Assembly (NCBI RefSeq): GCF_900102885.1
Contig: NZ_FNGE01000001.1
Span: 124,001 to 188,000 of the forward strand
DNA: 64,000 nucleotides
Direction of reading: 5' to 3'
Origin: Paracoccus chinensis
GTDB taxonomy: Bacteria > Pseudomonadota > Alphaproteobacteria > Rhodobacterales > Rhodobacteraceae
Shown: piece after piece, positions 38,001-45,618 of the stretch
Layout of the letters: each line of letters opens with the position of its first letter
Position numbering within the stretch: the stretch's first letter is position 1
Translations under genes and position numbers: made by a program
Notes under the pieces: model-generated
Told to the model about the DNA's origin: nothing
What the model saw: the letters and a program-made list of their open reading frames with translations, nothing else
Databases searched by the model: none

Positions 38001-39860
38001 GACGAGGCGGTGGTGGACAACCCGCGCCTGAACGCCACGGCGCAGGGCACCCTGGGCGCGGGGCAGACCGACGTGACAGCGCAACTGCGCGCCGACAGCC
38101 TCGCCTTCCTCGGCCGCGGCATCGGTGGCGGACTGACCGCAAGCGCGCGCCTGACCGACACGCCCCAAGGCCGCCGAGTCACTGCCGAAGGGACCGCCAG
38201 CGGGCTGCGGATCGGCAACGAGCAGGTGGACCGGCTGCTGTCGGGCGCCACCCGCTTCGATGCGGCCGCCACCCTGCCCCGCCAGGGCCCGATCGCCATC
38301 GAGCGGCTGAACGCGAGCAACCCGCAGTTGCGGATCAGCGCGGATGGCTCGGCCACGGCGCTGAACGTGGATGCGGGGCTGGCGAACACGGGCCTGCTGG
38401 TGCCGGGCCTGACGGGGCCGGCGACCGTGACCGGCAGCGTCCGGCAGACGGGCGGCAGCTACGCGCTGGACCTGGCCGCGACCGCGCCGGGCGGCACCCG
38501 CGCCACCGTGGCGGGCAGCCTGGCCGCGGATTTCTCGAACGCCGACATCCGCGTCTCGGGGGTCAGCGACGCCGCGCTGGTGAACCCGCTGCTGCGCACG
38601 CGCTCGATCGCCGGGTCGGTGGACTTCGACCTTGCGCTGAACGGGCGCCCCGCGCTCGAGAACCTGTCGGGCCGGGTCAGCCTGCCCAATGCGCGGCTTG
38701 CGGACCCCAATATCGGCCTGTCGGTCGAGAATCTGTCGGCCACAGCCGACATCGCGGGCGGGCTGATCACCGTCAATGCGACGGGGGCCATCGCGGACGG
38801 CGGCACCCTGACCGTCACCGGCCCGGTGGACCTGCGCAACGGCACGCAACTGGACCTTCAGGCGCGGCTGAACCAGGTCGTCCTGCGCGACCCCAACCTG
38901 TACGAGGCGGTGGCGGACGGCACGGTTTCGATCTCGGGCAACCCGGCCGACGGGCCGCTGGTCACGGGCGCGCTGACCCTGGGGCCGGTCGAGTTCCGCA
39001 TCCCCAACACGGGCTTGGGCGGCCGGGCGATCCCCGACATCGTGCACCTGAACGACCGCCCTCCAGTCCGGGCCACCCGCGCCAAGGCGGGGCTGCTGCC
39101 CTTTCCCAGCGCCGACAGCCGCATCGCGGGCATGGTGGCGCCCCCCGCCACGCCGCCCGCGAATCCCGCGCGTCTGGACCTGACGATCAACGCGCCGAAC
39201 CAGGTCTTCGTGCGGGGGCGCGGCGTGGACGCGGAACTGGGCGGGCAGATCCGCCTGACCGGCACTGCCCGCAACGTCGTCCCCATCGGCTCGCTGCAGC
39301 TGATCCGGGGACGCGTGGATCTGCTGGGCCGCCGCTTCGACATGACCGAGGGGCTGATCGAGATGCAGGGCAGCCTCGTGCCCGTTCTGCGTCTGGTTGC
39401 GCAAACGCAAGCCGACGGGATCACCACCCGCATCGTCATCGACGGCGACCTGCGCGACCCCGAGATCACCTTCCAGTCCGATCCCGAGCTGCCCGAGGAA
39501 GAGGTGCTGTCGCAACTGCTGTTCGGGCGCGGCCTTGAAACCATCTCGCCCCTGCAGGCGGCGCAGCTGGCCAATGCCGTGGCCGTGCTGGCGGGACGGG
39601 GTGGCGAGGGGCTGGTCGGCAACCTGCGCAACGCCGCCGGGCTGGACGACCTGGACCTGACGACGGACGACGAGGGCAACATCTCGGTCCGCGCCGGGCG
39701 CTACCTGTCGCGCAACCTTTACAGCGACGTTTCAGTGGATGCCGACGGCAAGTCCCGGATCAACCTCAACCTGGACGTGAACGACGCGATCACGGCGCGC
39801 GGCTCGGTCGCCAGCGACGGCGAAAGCACGCTGGGCGTTTTCTACGAGCGCGATTACTGA
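35019..39860 (+). CDS. tamB: Translocation and assembly module TamB (AsmA-like, DUF490)
   Basis: A 1613-residue protein with an N-terminal hydrophobic segment (MKQLLAALAFVLLLPVTPITAQ) and a very long beta-taco periplasmic body ending in the TamB/DUF490 domain (about residues 1300-1613) with VRGRGVDAELGGQIRLTGT, PEEEVLSQLLFGRGLETISPLQA and a typical last strand DGESTLGVFYERDY. TamB spans the periplasm and pairs with TamA. The gene starts in a TGATG overlap with tamA. Between about residues 560 and 1065 there are six copies of a ~99-residue repeat (listed separately). The first 22 residues look like a cleavable signal peptide rather than the inner-membrane anchor of E. coli TamB, which is worth noting. 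Confidence 0.9.
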   Translation: MKQLLAALAFVLLLPVTPITAQEPPAPPASEAAAEAEGGIAAEAAEISAEVEDDQGFITRFLERNLSSAGRQVEIRGFQGALSSRATFTELTIADDQGVWITLRNGAIQWNRSALFARRIDIQELSAEEIIIPRLPQGEGDPRTPEVREFALPTLPVGINIARIAAGRVDLGQPVIGEAAVVSLDGAMNLAGGEGAARLAINRVDGKRGTFAVDAGFSNATTVLRLDVKLDEAEGGLFANLVGLYNRPAVQAEIRGEGPLRDFMAEVRLATNGQDRVTGRVSARTEAGSDNTPGTAFRLELGGDVASLLPPENAPFFGPQSQVLVEGWRGENGRLSLPVLLIDTESLNLTGSVTTNEQGAPQSVVLLMSLGEDAGATTLPARLPLRGEPIDVQSGNLQISYDAAQSDAWTLNGRLGDVTRGANRIGALTLEGGGSVRLENGKLQAVLGRIGFGTQGLSLADAGLQAALGAEITGETGFDFTPGNALELAGFSLSGRDYGLSGDILIDGLRSGITVSGALDAAYEDVSHLSALAGRPLTGQASGRVSGLYTVLTRGFDAEVELNGTDITLNQEQLDRLLAGEAAITASARRDETGIEIRDLTVDGQRLTARAQGLISSTATDLRATMRLASLTDADAAMAGALEAEATVTGAPGARRVSVEGMATDLVLGFEQLDPVLQGRTELLAVAQEREGSFVIDSFRLTNPQIAAEGSGSFGEVLDATLDLNIPSLTALRPEMSGAVQATARVSGRDGARVFEVSGTGEDLRLGQQDVDGALTGTTEFRLSAEQTPDSLTINDLRLTNQQMQATVAGTVGENVTDLSGNLDIRSLAAFGRGWRGAVQVSGSLQDDGSGVRRLVVDGTGQDLSLGQRNVDGMLAGETRLTLRGSQQGQLFTIEQAILDNPSARADISGVIGNGSTDVSGQVDLRDLSALGLGWRGSFAARGSFADDGTGTRRLVVDGTANDLSLGQAQADAALAGETRLTLRGTEREGVLTIDEAVVDNPRLNATAQGTLGAGQTDVTAQLRADSLAFLGRGIGGGLTASARLTDTPQGRRVTAEGTASGLRIGNEQVDRLLSGATRFDAAATLPRQGPIAIERLNASNPQLRISADGSATALNVDAGLANTGLLVPGLTGPATVTGSVRQTGGSYALDLAATAPGGTRATVAGSLAADFSNADIRVSGVSDAALVNPLLRTRSIAGSVDFDLALNGRPALENLSGRVSLPNARLADPNIGLSVENLSATADIAGGLITVNATGAIADGGTLTVTGPVDLRNGTQLDLQARLNQVVLRDPNLYEAVADGTVSISGNPADGPLVTGALTLGPVEFRIPNTGLGGRAIPDIVHLNDRPPVRATRAKAGLLPFPSADSRIAGMVAPPATPPANPARLDLTINAPNQVFVRGRGVDAELGGQIRLTGTARNVVPIGSLQLIRGRVDLLGRRFDMTEGLIEMQGSLVPVLRLVAQTQADGITTRIVIDGDLRDPEITFQSDPELPEEEVLSQLLFGRGLETISPLQAAQLANAVAVLAGRGGEGLVGNLRNAAGLDDLDLTTDDEGNISVRAGRYLSRNLYSDVSVDADGKSRINLNLDVNDAITARGSVASDGESTLGVFYERDY
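36690..38300 (+). repeat. Array of about six ~297-bp repeats inside tamB
   Basis: The motif family (V/E)xGTxxDLxLGxxQxD recurs with conserved Asp codons at 36714, 37011, 37305, 37605 and 37905 and an equivalent position at 38202, spacings 297, 294, 300, 300 and 297 bases. The last two well-matched copies also share the surrounding frame (RRLVVDGT). This shows intragenic tandem duplication of one beta-strand module with drift. Confidence 0.8.
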
Positions 39861-39865
39861 GGCGG

Positions 39866-39889
39866 CGCCCCGGCCATGGTTCCGGGGCG
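39866..39889 (+). terminator. Hairpin after tamB
   Basis: CGCCCCGG and CCGGGGCG form a perfect 8-bp stem with an 8-base loop (CCATGGTT) five bases after the tamB stop. There is no T-run, so termination is possible but not certain. The rest of the 118-base gap to opgG shows no other element. Confidence 0.5.
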
Positions 39890-39978
39890 TCGATCCCTGC
39901 CAACATTCTGGAATCTTGCGGCAAGCAGGGGCATTCTCTAATGTCCTTGGCAAACCGCACCATCGGATCGAGACACGC

Positions 39979-41529
39979 TTGGAACGTCGCTTCTTCATCG
40001 GCACGATGACTGCCGCGCTGGCTGGCGCCATGCTGCCTCCCCAAACCGGGCGGGCGCAGGACATCACGGCCCCGGCCGAGGCCGAGCCCGTCCTGTTCAG
40101 CTTCGAGGAAGTGGCGCGGATCGCCGCCGACCTTGCGCGCGCACCCTATGTCGAACCGCCCTCGACGCTGGACCCGCCCTTCCGCGACCTGGGCTATGAC
40201 GCCTATCGCGGAATCCGCTTCCGGCGCGAGGCCGACCCTTGGGCCGCCATTCCCGGCTTCGGGCTGGATCTCCTGCCGCCGGGGATGCTGTTCACCCAGC
40301 CTGTGCGGATCAACCTGGTCGAGGCGGGGGTCGTGCGCCCCTTCCCCTTCGATCCCTCGGTCTTCGATTATCACGAGAACTCCTTCCCGCCCGACGCCGC
40401 CCAGATGCCGCCCGGCAACATGGGCTGGTCGGGCTTCCGCCTGCGGACGGTGATGAACCACCCCGGCTTCCTGGACGAGATGGCCGTCTTCCAGGGGGCG
40501 AGCTACTTCCGCGTCCTCGGCCGCGGCAGCCGCTACGGCCTGTCCGCCCGCGGCCTCGCCATCGGCACCGGCAGCCGCGAGGGCGAGGAGTTTCCTGCCT
40601 TCCGCGAGTTCTGGATCCACACCCCCGACCAGACCGGGCAGAGCGTCACGGTTCATGCGCTTCTGGACAGCCCCTCGGTCGCGGGCGCCTTCGAGTTCAT
40701 TCTGACGCCCGGCGACGACACGGTGGTGGCGACCCGCGCGGCGCTGATCCCGCGCCGCGACCTGGCGGACGTGGGGCTTGCGCCGCTGACCTCGATGTTC
40801 TGGTTCGGTCCCGGCGACCGCGGCAGTTTCGACGACTATCGCCCGGCCGTCCATGACAGCGACGGGCTGGAAATGGTGACGGGCGGCGGGCTGCGCTTGT
40901 GGCGGGCGCTGAACAACCCGGCGACCCTGCAGATCTCGGCCTTCGCCGACCGCAATCCGCGCGGCTTCGGCCTGATGCAGCGCGGGCGCGACTTCGACGT
41001 CTACCAGGACGCCGAGGCCCGCTATGAGCTGCGCCCCTCGGGCTGGATCAAGCCTGCGCCGGGCTGGGGCGACGGGTCCGTGGTGCTGGTCGAAATCCCC
41101 GTCCAGTCCGAGTTCCACGACAACATCGTGTCCTTCTGGAAGCCAGCCGAGCCGCTGGTCGCGGGCGTGCGCCATGATTTCGCCTATGAACAGCGCTTCG
41201 GCATGGCGCCGGGCGACGGCTTCCCGGTCGCGCGGGTGCGCCAGACCCGCTCGGGGCGGTCGGTGAACGCGCAAGGGGCGCGCAGCTATTTCATCGATTT
41301 CGACCTGGACCTGTTCCAGGACCAGCCCGACCCCGTCGCCGTGGTCAGCGCCTCGGCCGGCAATGTCGAGCATCCCTATGTCGTGCGCCTGCCGGGCGAA
41401 GGGCTGCTGCGCCTTGCCTTCGAGTTCCGGCCCGAACGCGTCGACCTGGCCGAGATCACCGCCCGGCTGGAAACCCCGGATGGCAGCCCGCTGAGCGAGA
41501 CCTGGCTGTACCGCTGGACAAGGGAATGA
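39979..41529 (+). CDS. opgG: Periplasmic glucan biosynthesis protein OpgG/OpgD (MdoG family)
   Basis: A ~516-residue periplasmic protein of the MdoG family, which helps build and branch osmoregulated periplasmic glucans on the polymer made by OpgH. Typical segments are YDAYRGIRFR, FQGASYFRVLGRGSRYGLSARGLAIGT, EFPAFREFWIHTP, LTSMFWFGPGDRGSFDDYRPAVHDSDGL and NPRGFGLMQRGRDFDVYQD. The proposed start is TTG at 39979 with GAG upstream, giving the leader ERRFFIGTMTAALAGAML, which resembles a twin-arginine signal as in OpgD; an upstream TTG at 39916 is possible. It starts the opgG-opgH-opgC operon, 4 bases before opgH. Whether it corresponds to OpgG or OpgD function cannot be decided by sight. Confidence 0.92.
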   Translation: MERRFFIGTMTAALAGAMLPPQTGRAQDITAPAEAEPVLFSFEEVARIAADLARAPYVEPPSTLDPPFRDLGYDAYRGIRFRREADPWAAIPGFGLDLLPPGMLFTQPVRINLVEAGVVRPFPFDPSVFDYHENSFPPDAAQMPPGNMGWSGFRLRTVMNHPGFLDEMAVFQGASYFRVLGRGSRYGLSARGLAIGTGSREGEEFPAFREFWIHTPDQTGQSVTVHALLDSPSVAGAFEFILTPGDDTVVATRAALIPRRDLADVGLAPLTSMFWFGPGDRGSFDDYRPAVHDSDGLEMVTGGGLRLWRALNNPATLQISAFADRNPRGFGLMQRGRDFDVYQDAEARYELRPSGWIKPAPGWGDGSVVLVEIPVQSEFHDNIVSFWKPAEPLVAGVRHDFAYEQRFGMAPGDGFPVARVRQTRSGRSVNAQGARSYFIDFDLDLFQDQPDPVAVVSASAGNVEHPYVVRLPGEGLLRLAFEFRPERVDLAEITARLETPDGSPLSETWLYRWTRE

Positions 41530-41533
41530 TCGG

Positions 41534-43693
41534 TTGGAACGGACCGATCCACCCCTGCTGACCGACCGGGACGCCCCGGCCGGGATGATCCACCGCCCCG
41601 CGCCCATGCCTCCGGTCGCAGGATCGCGCTGGCTGGGCCACATGCCTCCGGTCCCGCCGGAAGCGCCCCTGCCCATGCCTGCGCAGGACTTCCGCGCAGC
41701 CCCTCCTCCGGGTCCCGCGCGCGAGCCTGCCACGGCCAGCGTGCTGGCAGCGCGGCTGATCGCCTTCGGCGGCGCGGCGCTGATCACGGCCATCGGCTTC
41801 TGGCAGATGCTGATCGTCTTCAGTGACGGCATCCAGCCGCTGCAATGGGCGCTGCTGGCCTTCTTCACCCTGACCTTCGGCTGGGTCGGCTTCAGCTTCT
41901 GTTCGCTGATCGCGGGGCTGGTCGCCCGCCCGCCCGTGACGCCCGCCGATCCGGGGACCGCCCGTGTCGCCATCGTGATGCCCATCTATCACGAGGACCC
42001 CGCCGACAGCATGGGGATGCTGGGCGCCCTGGCCGACCAGCTGGCCGAGGCGGGCCTGTCCGACCGCGCCGAGATCTTCGTCCTGTCCGACAGCCGCGAC
42101 CCCGAGTTCTTCGCGGCCGAGACGCTGGCCGTCGCCGCCCTGCGCGACCATTGCCCCCTGCCCGTCTGGTATCGCAGGCGCACCGACAACACCGGACGCA
42201 AGGCGGGCAACATTGCCGAGTTCGTGCGCCGCTGGGGCGGGCGCTACGACCAGATGGTGGTGCTGGACGCCGACAGCGTCGTCAGCGGCGATGTCGTGCG
42301 CCAGATGAGCGCGCGGATGAGCGCCGATCCCGCGATCGCCCTGATCCAGACCCTGCCGATGCTGGTCGGCGGCCAGACCCTGTTCGCCCGCGTGATCCAG
42401 TTCGCGGGCCGGGTCTATGGCCCGCCCATCGGGCGCGGGGTCGCCGCCTGGTCGGGCGACAACGGCAATTTCTGGGGCCACAACGCGATGATCCGCGTCA
42501 GGGCCTTCGCCGAATGCTGCGGCCTGCCGGAACTGCCCGGCTCGCCCCCCTTCGGCGGCACGATCCTGTCGCATGACTTCGTGGAGGCCGCGCTGCTGCG
42601 ACGCGCCGGCTGGAAGGTCCGGCTCGACTGGGACCTGCGCGCCAGCTACGAGGGCTGCCCGCCGACGCTGCTGGACATGGCCGTGCGCGAGCGCCGCTGG
42701 GCGCAGGGCAACCTGCAGCACCTGCGCCTGATCGGGGCGCGCGGCTTCACCGCCATCAGCCGGGTTCATTTCGTGATCGGCGTCCTCGGCTTCCTGATGA
42801 GCCCGGTCTGGCTGGCCATGATCCTTGTCGGCCTTGCGCTGACCGCCAACGTGATCCTGTCGCGGCCCGAGTATTTCCCCAACAGCTACCAGCTGTTCCC
42901 CGACTGGCCGACCTTCGACGCGGCGCGCATGACCTGGCTGTTCGTCGCCGCCATGACGCTGCTGCTGCTGCCCAAGTTCGTGGCGCTGGGACGGGCTTGG
43001 CGGCGGCCGCTGGCCTCGGACGTGGGCGGTCGGCCCCGCATCCTGCTGAGCGCCCTGTTCGAGATCGTGCTGTCGGCGCTGATCGCCCCCGTTCAGATGC
43101 TGATCCAGACCCGCCAGATCCTCGAGATCCTGCGCGGTCGCAATTCGGGCTGGGAAAGCCAGGTCCGCAAGGGCTCGATGCCGCCTTGGGGCCTCGTGCT
43201 GCGCCGCCACGCGATCCATGTCGTCTCGGGCGTGGTCACGCTGGTGGTGGTCACGATGCTGTCCCCCAGCCACGCGCTGTGGCTGTCGCCCATCCTCGCG
43301 GGGCTGATCCTCGCGCCGGCGATCTCGCGCTGGACCGCCTCGCCCGTCTTCGGCCGCTGGGCGCGCATGGCGGGCCTGCTGGTCACGCCCGAAGAACGTG
43401 TGCCTCCCGCCATCGTCGTCTCCAGCATGGCCCATGCACGCCGGCTGCGCCATGTCGAGGGCACCACCCCGGCCCTGGGACGGGACCCGCAGGCGCGGGC
43501 GCGCCATGTCGCCCTGCTGCCACCCCTGCCCGACCTGCCCGTGGCCGAGCGCCTGCCCGCCATCGCGGCCGAGGCCAAGATCAGCGCTGCCGCCTCACAG
43601 CCGCAGGCGCTGGGTTTCCTCGACCGGGCCGAGCGGGCCGCCCTGCTGTCCGATCCGCGGCTGCTTGAACGCTGGGCCGCGCTGCCAAGATGA
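41534..43693 (+). CDS. opgH: Glucan backbone glucosyltransferase OpgH (MdoH family)
   Basis: A 719-residue inner-membrane family 2 glycosyltransferase that polymerises glucose from UDP-glucose for osmoregulated periplasmic glucans. Motifs are IVMPIYHEDP, ADSVVSGD within VVLDADSVV (DxD), SHDFVEAALLRRAGWKVRLD, and RERRWAQGNLQHLRL, the (Q/R)xxRW-type site. Membrane helices lie near residues 70-130 and from about 410 on, with a proline-rich N-terminus of about 60 residues. The start is TTG at 41534 with AGGGA about 9 bases upstream; later ATGs at 41585 or 41607 are possible. Its stop overlaps opgC by ATGA. It is shorter than the E. coli protein (~850 residues), as in other Rhodobacteraceae. Confidence 0.93.
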   Translation: MERTDPPLLTDRDAPAGMIHRPAPMPPVAGSRWLGHMPPVPPEAPLPMPAQDFRAAPPPGPAREPATASVLAARLIAFGGAALITAIGFWQMLIVFSDGIQPLQWALLAFFTLTFGWVGFSFCSLIAGLVARPPVTPADPGTARVAIVMPIYHEDPADSMGMLGALADQLAEAGLSDRAEIFVLSDSRDPEFFAAETLAVAALRDHCPLPVWYRRRTDNTGRKAGNIAEFVRRWGGRYDQMVVLDADSVVSGDVVRQMSARMSADPAIALIQTLPMLVGGQTLFARVIQFAGRVYGPPIGRGVAAWSGDNGNFWGHNAMIRVRAFAECCGLPELPGSPPFGGTILSHDFVEAALLRRAGWKVRLDWDLRASYEGCPPTLLDMAVRERRWAQGNLQHLRLIGARGFTAISRVHFVIGVLGFLMSPVWLAMILVGLALTANVILSRPEYFPNSYQLFPDWPTFDAARMTWLFVAAMTLLLLPKFVALGRAWRRPLASDVGGRPRILLSALFEIVLSALIAPVQMLIQTRQILEILRGRNSGWESQVRKGSMPPWGLVLRRHAIHVVSGVVTLVVVTMLSPSHALWLSPILAGLILAPAISRWTASPVFGRWARMAGLLVTPEERVPPAIVVSSMAHARRLRHVEGTTPALGRDPQARARHVALLPPLPDLPVAERLPAIAAEAKISAAASQPQALGFLDRAERAALLSDPRLLERWAALPR

Positions 43694-44808
43694 GCCGGAT
43701 CGTTTCGCTGGACATGCTGCGCGGTTACGCGCTGGTCTGCATCATGCTCAATCACATGCCGCACGGGGTGCTGAGGCAGGCAACGCTGACCAACTTCGCC
43801 ATCTACGACTCGGCCGAACTGTTCGTGCTGCTGTCGGGCTTCCTTGTCGGTCTGGTCTGGATGAAGGTCGAGCGTTCGGAAGGCCGCCTGGCCGCGCAGT
43901 GGCGCTTTGCGAGGCGCGCGGGGCAGGTCTGGCTGGCGCTGGTCCTGGGCGGCATCATGCTGGCCCTGCTGTCACGCGGGCTGCTGGAACTGGGCTTCGC
44001 CCACAGCGCGATCTGGAACGAATACGCGCGCTGGATCATCGACGTGCCCGTGGGCTATGTCGCCACGCTGGCGCTGATGTGGATGCAGCCGAACCTGCTG
44101 GACGTGCTGGCGCTTTACGTCATCCTGCTCGCGCTCGCGCCCGTGCTGGTGCCCCTGATGCTGCGCTGGCCGGTGGCCTTCTTCGCGGGCTCGGTCGCGC
44201 TGTGGCTGGTGGCGGTTCCGCTGAACGCCGCCCTGCCGAACCAGCGGGTCGAGGGCGGACTGCTGTTCAACCCCTTCGGCTGGCAGCTTCTGTTCCACAG
44301 CGGCGTGGCCATGGGAGCCTTCCGCCACCGCTTCATGCCGGTGCTGCGCCGGCACGGCGCCTGGATCACGCTGCTGGCCGTCGCAGTGACCCTTTATTCA
44401 CTGGGCATGGTGACCCTGTGGCGCATGGGTCCCGAGGGCAAGCGACTGGCTGACATCATGTGGCACGCGGTCGGCATCGTGGACAAATGGTCACTCGACT
44501 GGGTGCGCTACGTGGCGATCCTGGCGGCAAGCTGGCTGGTCGCCGTGCCGCTGGCGGGTCTGTTCGCCTGGATGGCCGCGACCGGGCCCGGGCGCGCGCT
44601 GGCCACCATCGGCAAAGGCGGGCTGGTGGCCTTTGTCGCCTGCGTGCTGCTGTCGGTCCTGGGTGATGCGATGATGGTCAGCTTGCCCCAAACGACCTTG
44701 GCACGGCTGGCCGTGGACCTGTGGACGATCGGTGCCCTGTGGCTGAGCGCCCATGTCTGGCTGAAAGCAAAGGCGCAGCGCGCGGCCAAGGGCCGGGCAA
44801 GCAGCTGA
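43690..44808 (+). CDS. opgC: Glucan succinyltransferase OpgC
   Basis: A 372-residue integral membrane protein of the OpgC family, which adds succinyl groups to periplasmic glucans. It begins with SRIVSLDMLRGYALVCIMLNHMPHG, a hallmark of this acyltransferase group, and has about ten hydrophobic segments. Known features such as FVLLSGFLVGLVW and NPFGWQLLFHSGVAMG support the call. The start overlaps the opgH stop in ATGA, so opgG, opgH and opgC are co-translated. In Rhodobacter sphaeroides the comparable operon is opgGIH with opgC; here no opgI gene is seen. Confidence 0.9.
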   Translation: MSRIVSLDMLRGYALVCIMLNHMPHGVLRQATLTNFAIYDSAELFVLLSGFLVGLVWMKVERSEGRLAAQWRFARRAGQVWLALVLGGIMLALLSRGLLELGFAHSAIWNEYARWIIDVPVGYVATLALMWMQPNLLDVLALYVILLALAPVLVPLMLRWPVAFFAGSVALWLVAVPLNAALPNQRVEGGLLFNPFGWQLLFHSGVAMGAFRHRFMPVLRRHGAWITLLAVAVTLYSLGMVTLWRMGPEGKRLADIMWHAVGIVDKWSLDWVRYVAILAASWLVAVPLAGLFAWMAATGPGRALATIGKGGLVAFVACVLLSVLGDAMMVSLPQTTLARLAVDLWTIGALWLSAHVWLKAKAQRAAKGRASS

Positions 44809-44821
44809 GATTTCAGGAAAC

Positions 44822-44897
44822 TGGTGGAGCCGAGGGGAATCGAACCCCTGGCCTCATCATTGCGAACGATGCGCTCTACCAACTGAGCTACGGCCCC
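44822..44897 (-). tRNA. tRNA-Ala (anticodon CGC)
   Basis: A 76-base tRNA read on the minus strand with encoded CCA. It folds into a 7-bp acceptor stem with the G3-U70 pair that identifies alanine tRNAs, a D-arm (GCTC/GAGC), an anticodon stem CATCG/TGATG with a TTCGCAA loop (anticodon CGC, reading GCG), and a T-arm with TTCGATT. The GCG codon is heavily used in this GC-rich genome. Confidence 0.95.
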
Positions 44898-44946
44898 ACA
44901 GGCGCGGTATTTGGCCGGTCGGCGAAGGGTTGTCAAGCAGCCTTCT

Positions 44947-45384
44947 TCAGCTCGTCGTGATATGGCCGCGGGTCCAGTCGGCCAGTTGCGCGGCGGGCCG
45001 AGCGCCGGCCAGGCGCGCCCTCTCGCGGCCGTCCCGGAACAGGATGAAGGCGGGGATTCCCTGGATGTTGAAGCGCACGGTCGCGTCGGGATGGCTTTGC
45101 GTGTCGATCTTGGCCAGCCGGGCCGTGCCCTGCAGCATCGTGGCGGTTTTCTCGAACTCGGGTGCCATCATCCGACAGGGGCCGCACCAGGGTGCCCAGA
45201 AATCGACCAGCAGCGGCAGATCATCCGTCCGGGCCGCCTTTTCAAGCGTGGCGAAATCTAGCGCTACGGGCTTGCCGGGCAGCAGAGCCGCCCCGCAGGT
45301 GCCGCATTTTGGTCCCGCCGACAATCGGTCCTGCGGGACGCGGTTGACCTGACCGCAGTGCAGGCATGTCAGCTTGAGCGACAT
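44947..45384 (-). CDS. trxC: Thioredoxin 2-like protein (TrxC) with N-terminal zinc site
   Basis: A 145-residue thioredoxin with the active site WAPWCGPC (Cys67 and Cys70) and an N-terminal pair of CxxC motifs (C7, C10 and C27, C30) that in thioredoxin 2 binds zinc. Such proteins reduce protein disulfides and respond to oxidative stress. It is followed on the same strand by a 25-residue membrane peptide gene upstream in transcription, and by tRNA-Ala beyond its end. The start fits the family, which begins MSLKLxCLHC. Confidence 0.92.
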   Translation of the reverse strand: MSLKLTCLHCGQVNRVPQDRLSAGPKCGTCGAALLPGKPVALDFATLEKAARTDDLPLLVDFWAPWCGPCRMMAPEFEKTATMLQGTARLAKIDTQSHPDATVRFNIQGIPAFILFRDGRERARLAGARPAAQLADWTRGHITTS

Positions 45385-45390
45385 GGCCGC

Positions 45391-45468
45391 TCAGAAGATG
45401 CCGATGAGATAGAACAGGATGATGACGATGACGGGAACGCCGAGAAGCCAGGCGATGATGCCCTTCAT
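45391..45468 (-). CDS. Conserved 25-residue single-helix membrane peptide
   Basis: A very short gene encoding 25 residues: MKGIIAWLLGVPVIVIILFY followed by LIGIF. It has an excellent ribosome-binding site (AAAGGA, 7-8 bases before ATG), and lies just 6 bases before the trxC start. Peptides with the pattern IIAWLLGVPxxxIILxYLxGxF occur annotated as hypothetical proteins in many proteobacteria; this is from memory. The role is unknown, and a single hydrophobic helix suggests the inner membrane. It is too short for automatic gene lists. Confidence 0.72.
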   Translation of the reverse strand: MKGIIAWLLGVPVIVIILFYLIGIF

Positions 45469-45570
45469 GGAAAATTCCTTTCGGTTCATGACTGTGGGCC
45501 AACGCCGCCACCGGGATGAGGTTCCTGCATCATGGCGGCGCGTCAGCCGGGCGTCCTGCCTTCAAAGCAG

Positions 45571-45595
45571 AAAGCCGCGCGAGGGGCGCGGCTTT
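45571..45595 (-). terminator. Terminator after gcvP
   Basis: AAAGCCGCGC and GCGCGGCTTT form a perfect 10-bp stem with a 5-base loop, 24 bases beyond the gcvP stop. The stem's A/T ends give a TTT after the hairpin on the minus strand, fitting an intrinsic terminator of the glycine cleavage operon. Confidence 0.75.
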
Positions 45596-45618
45596 CAAGG
45601 CTGGATGGCAGGAACGGA

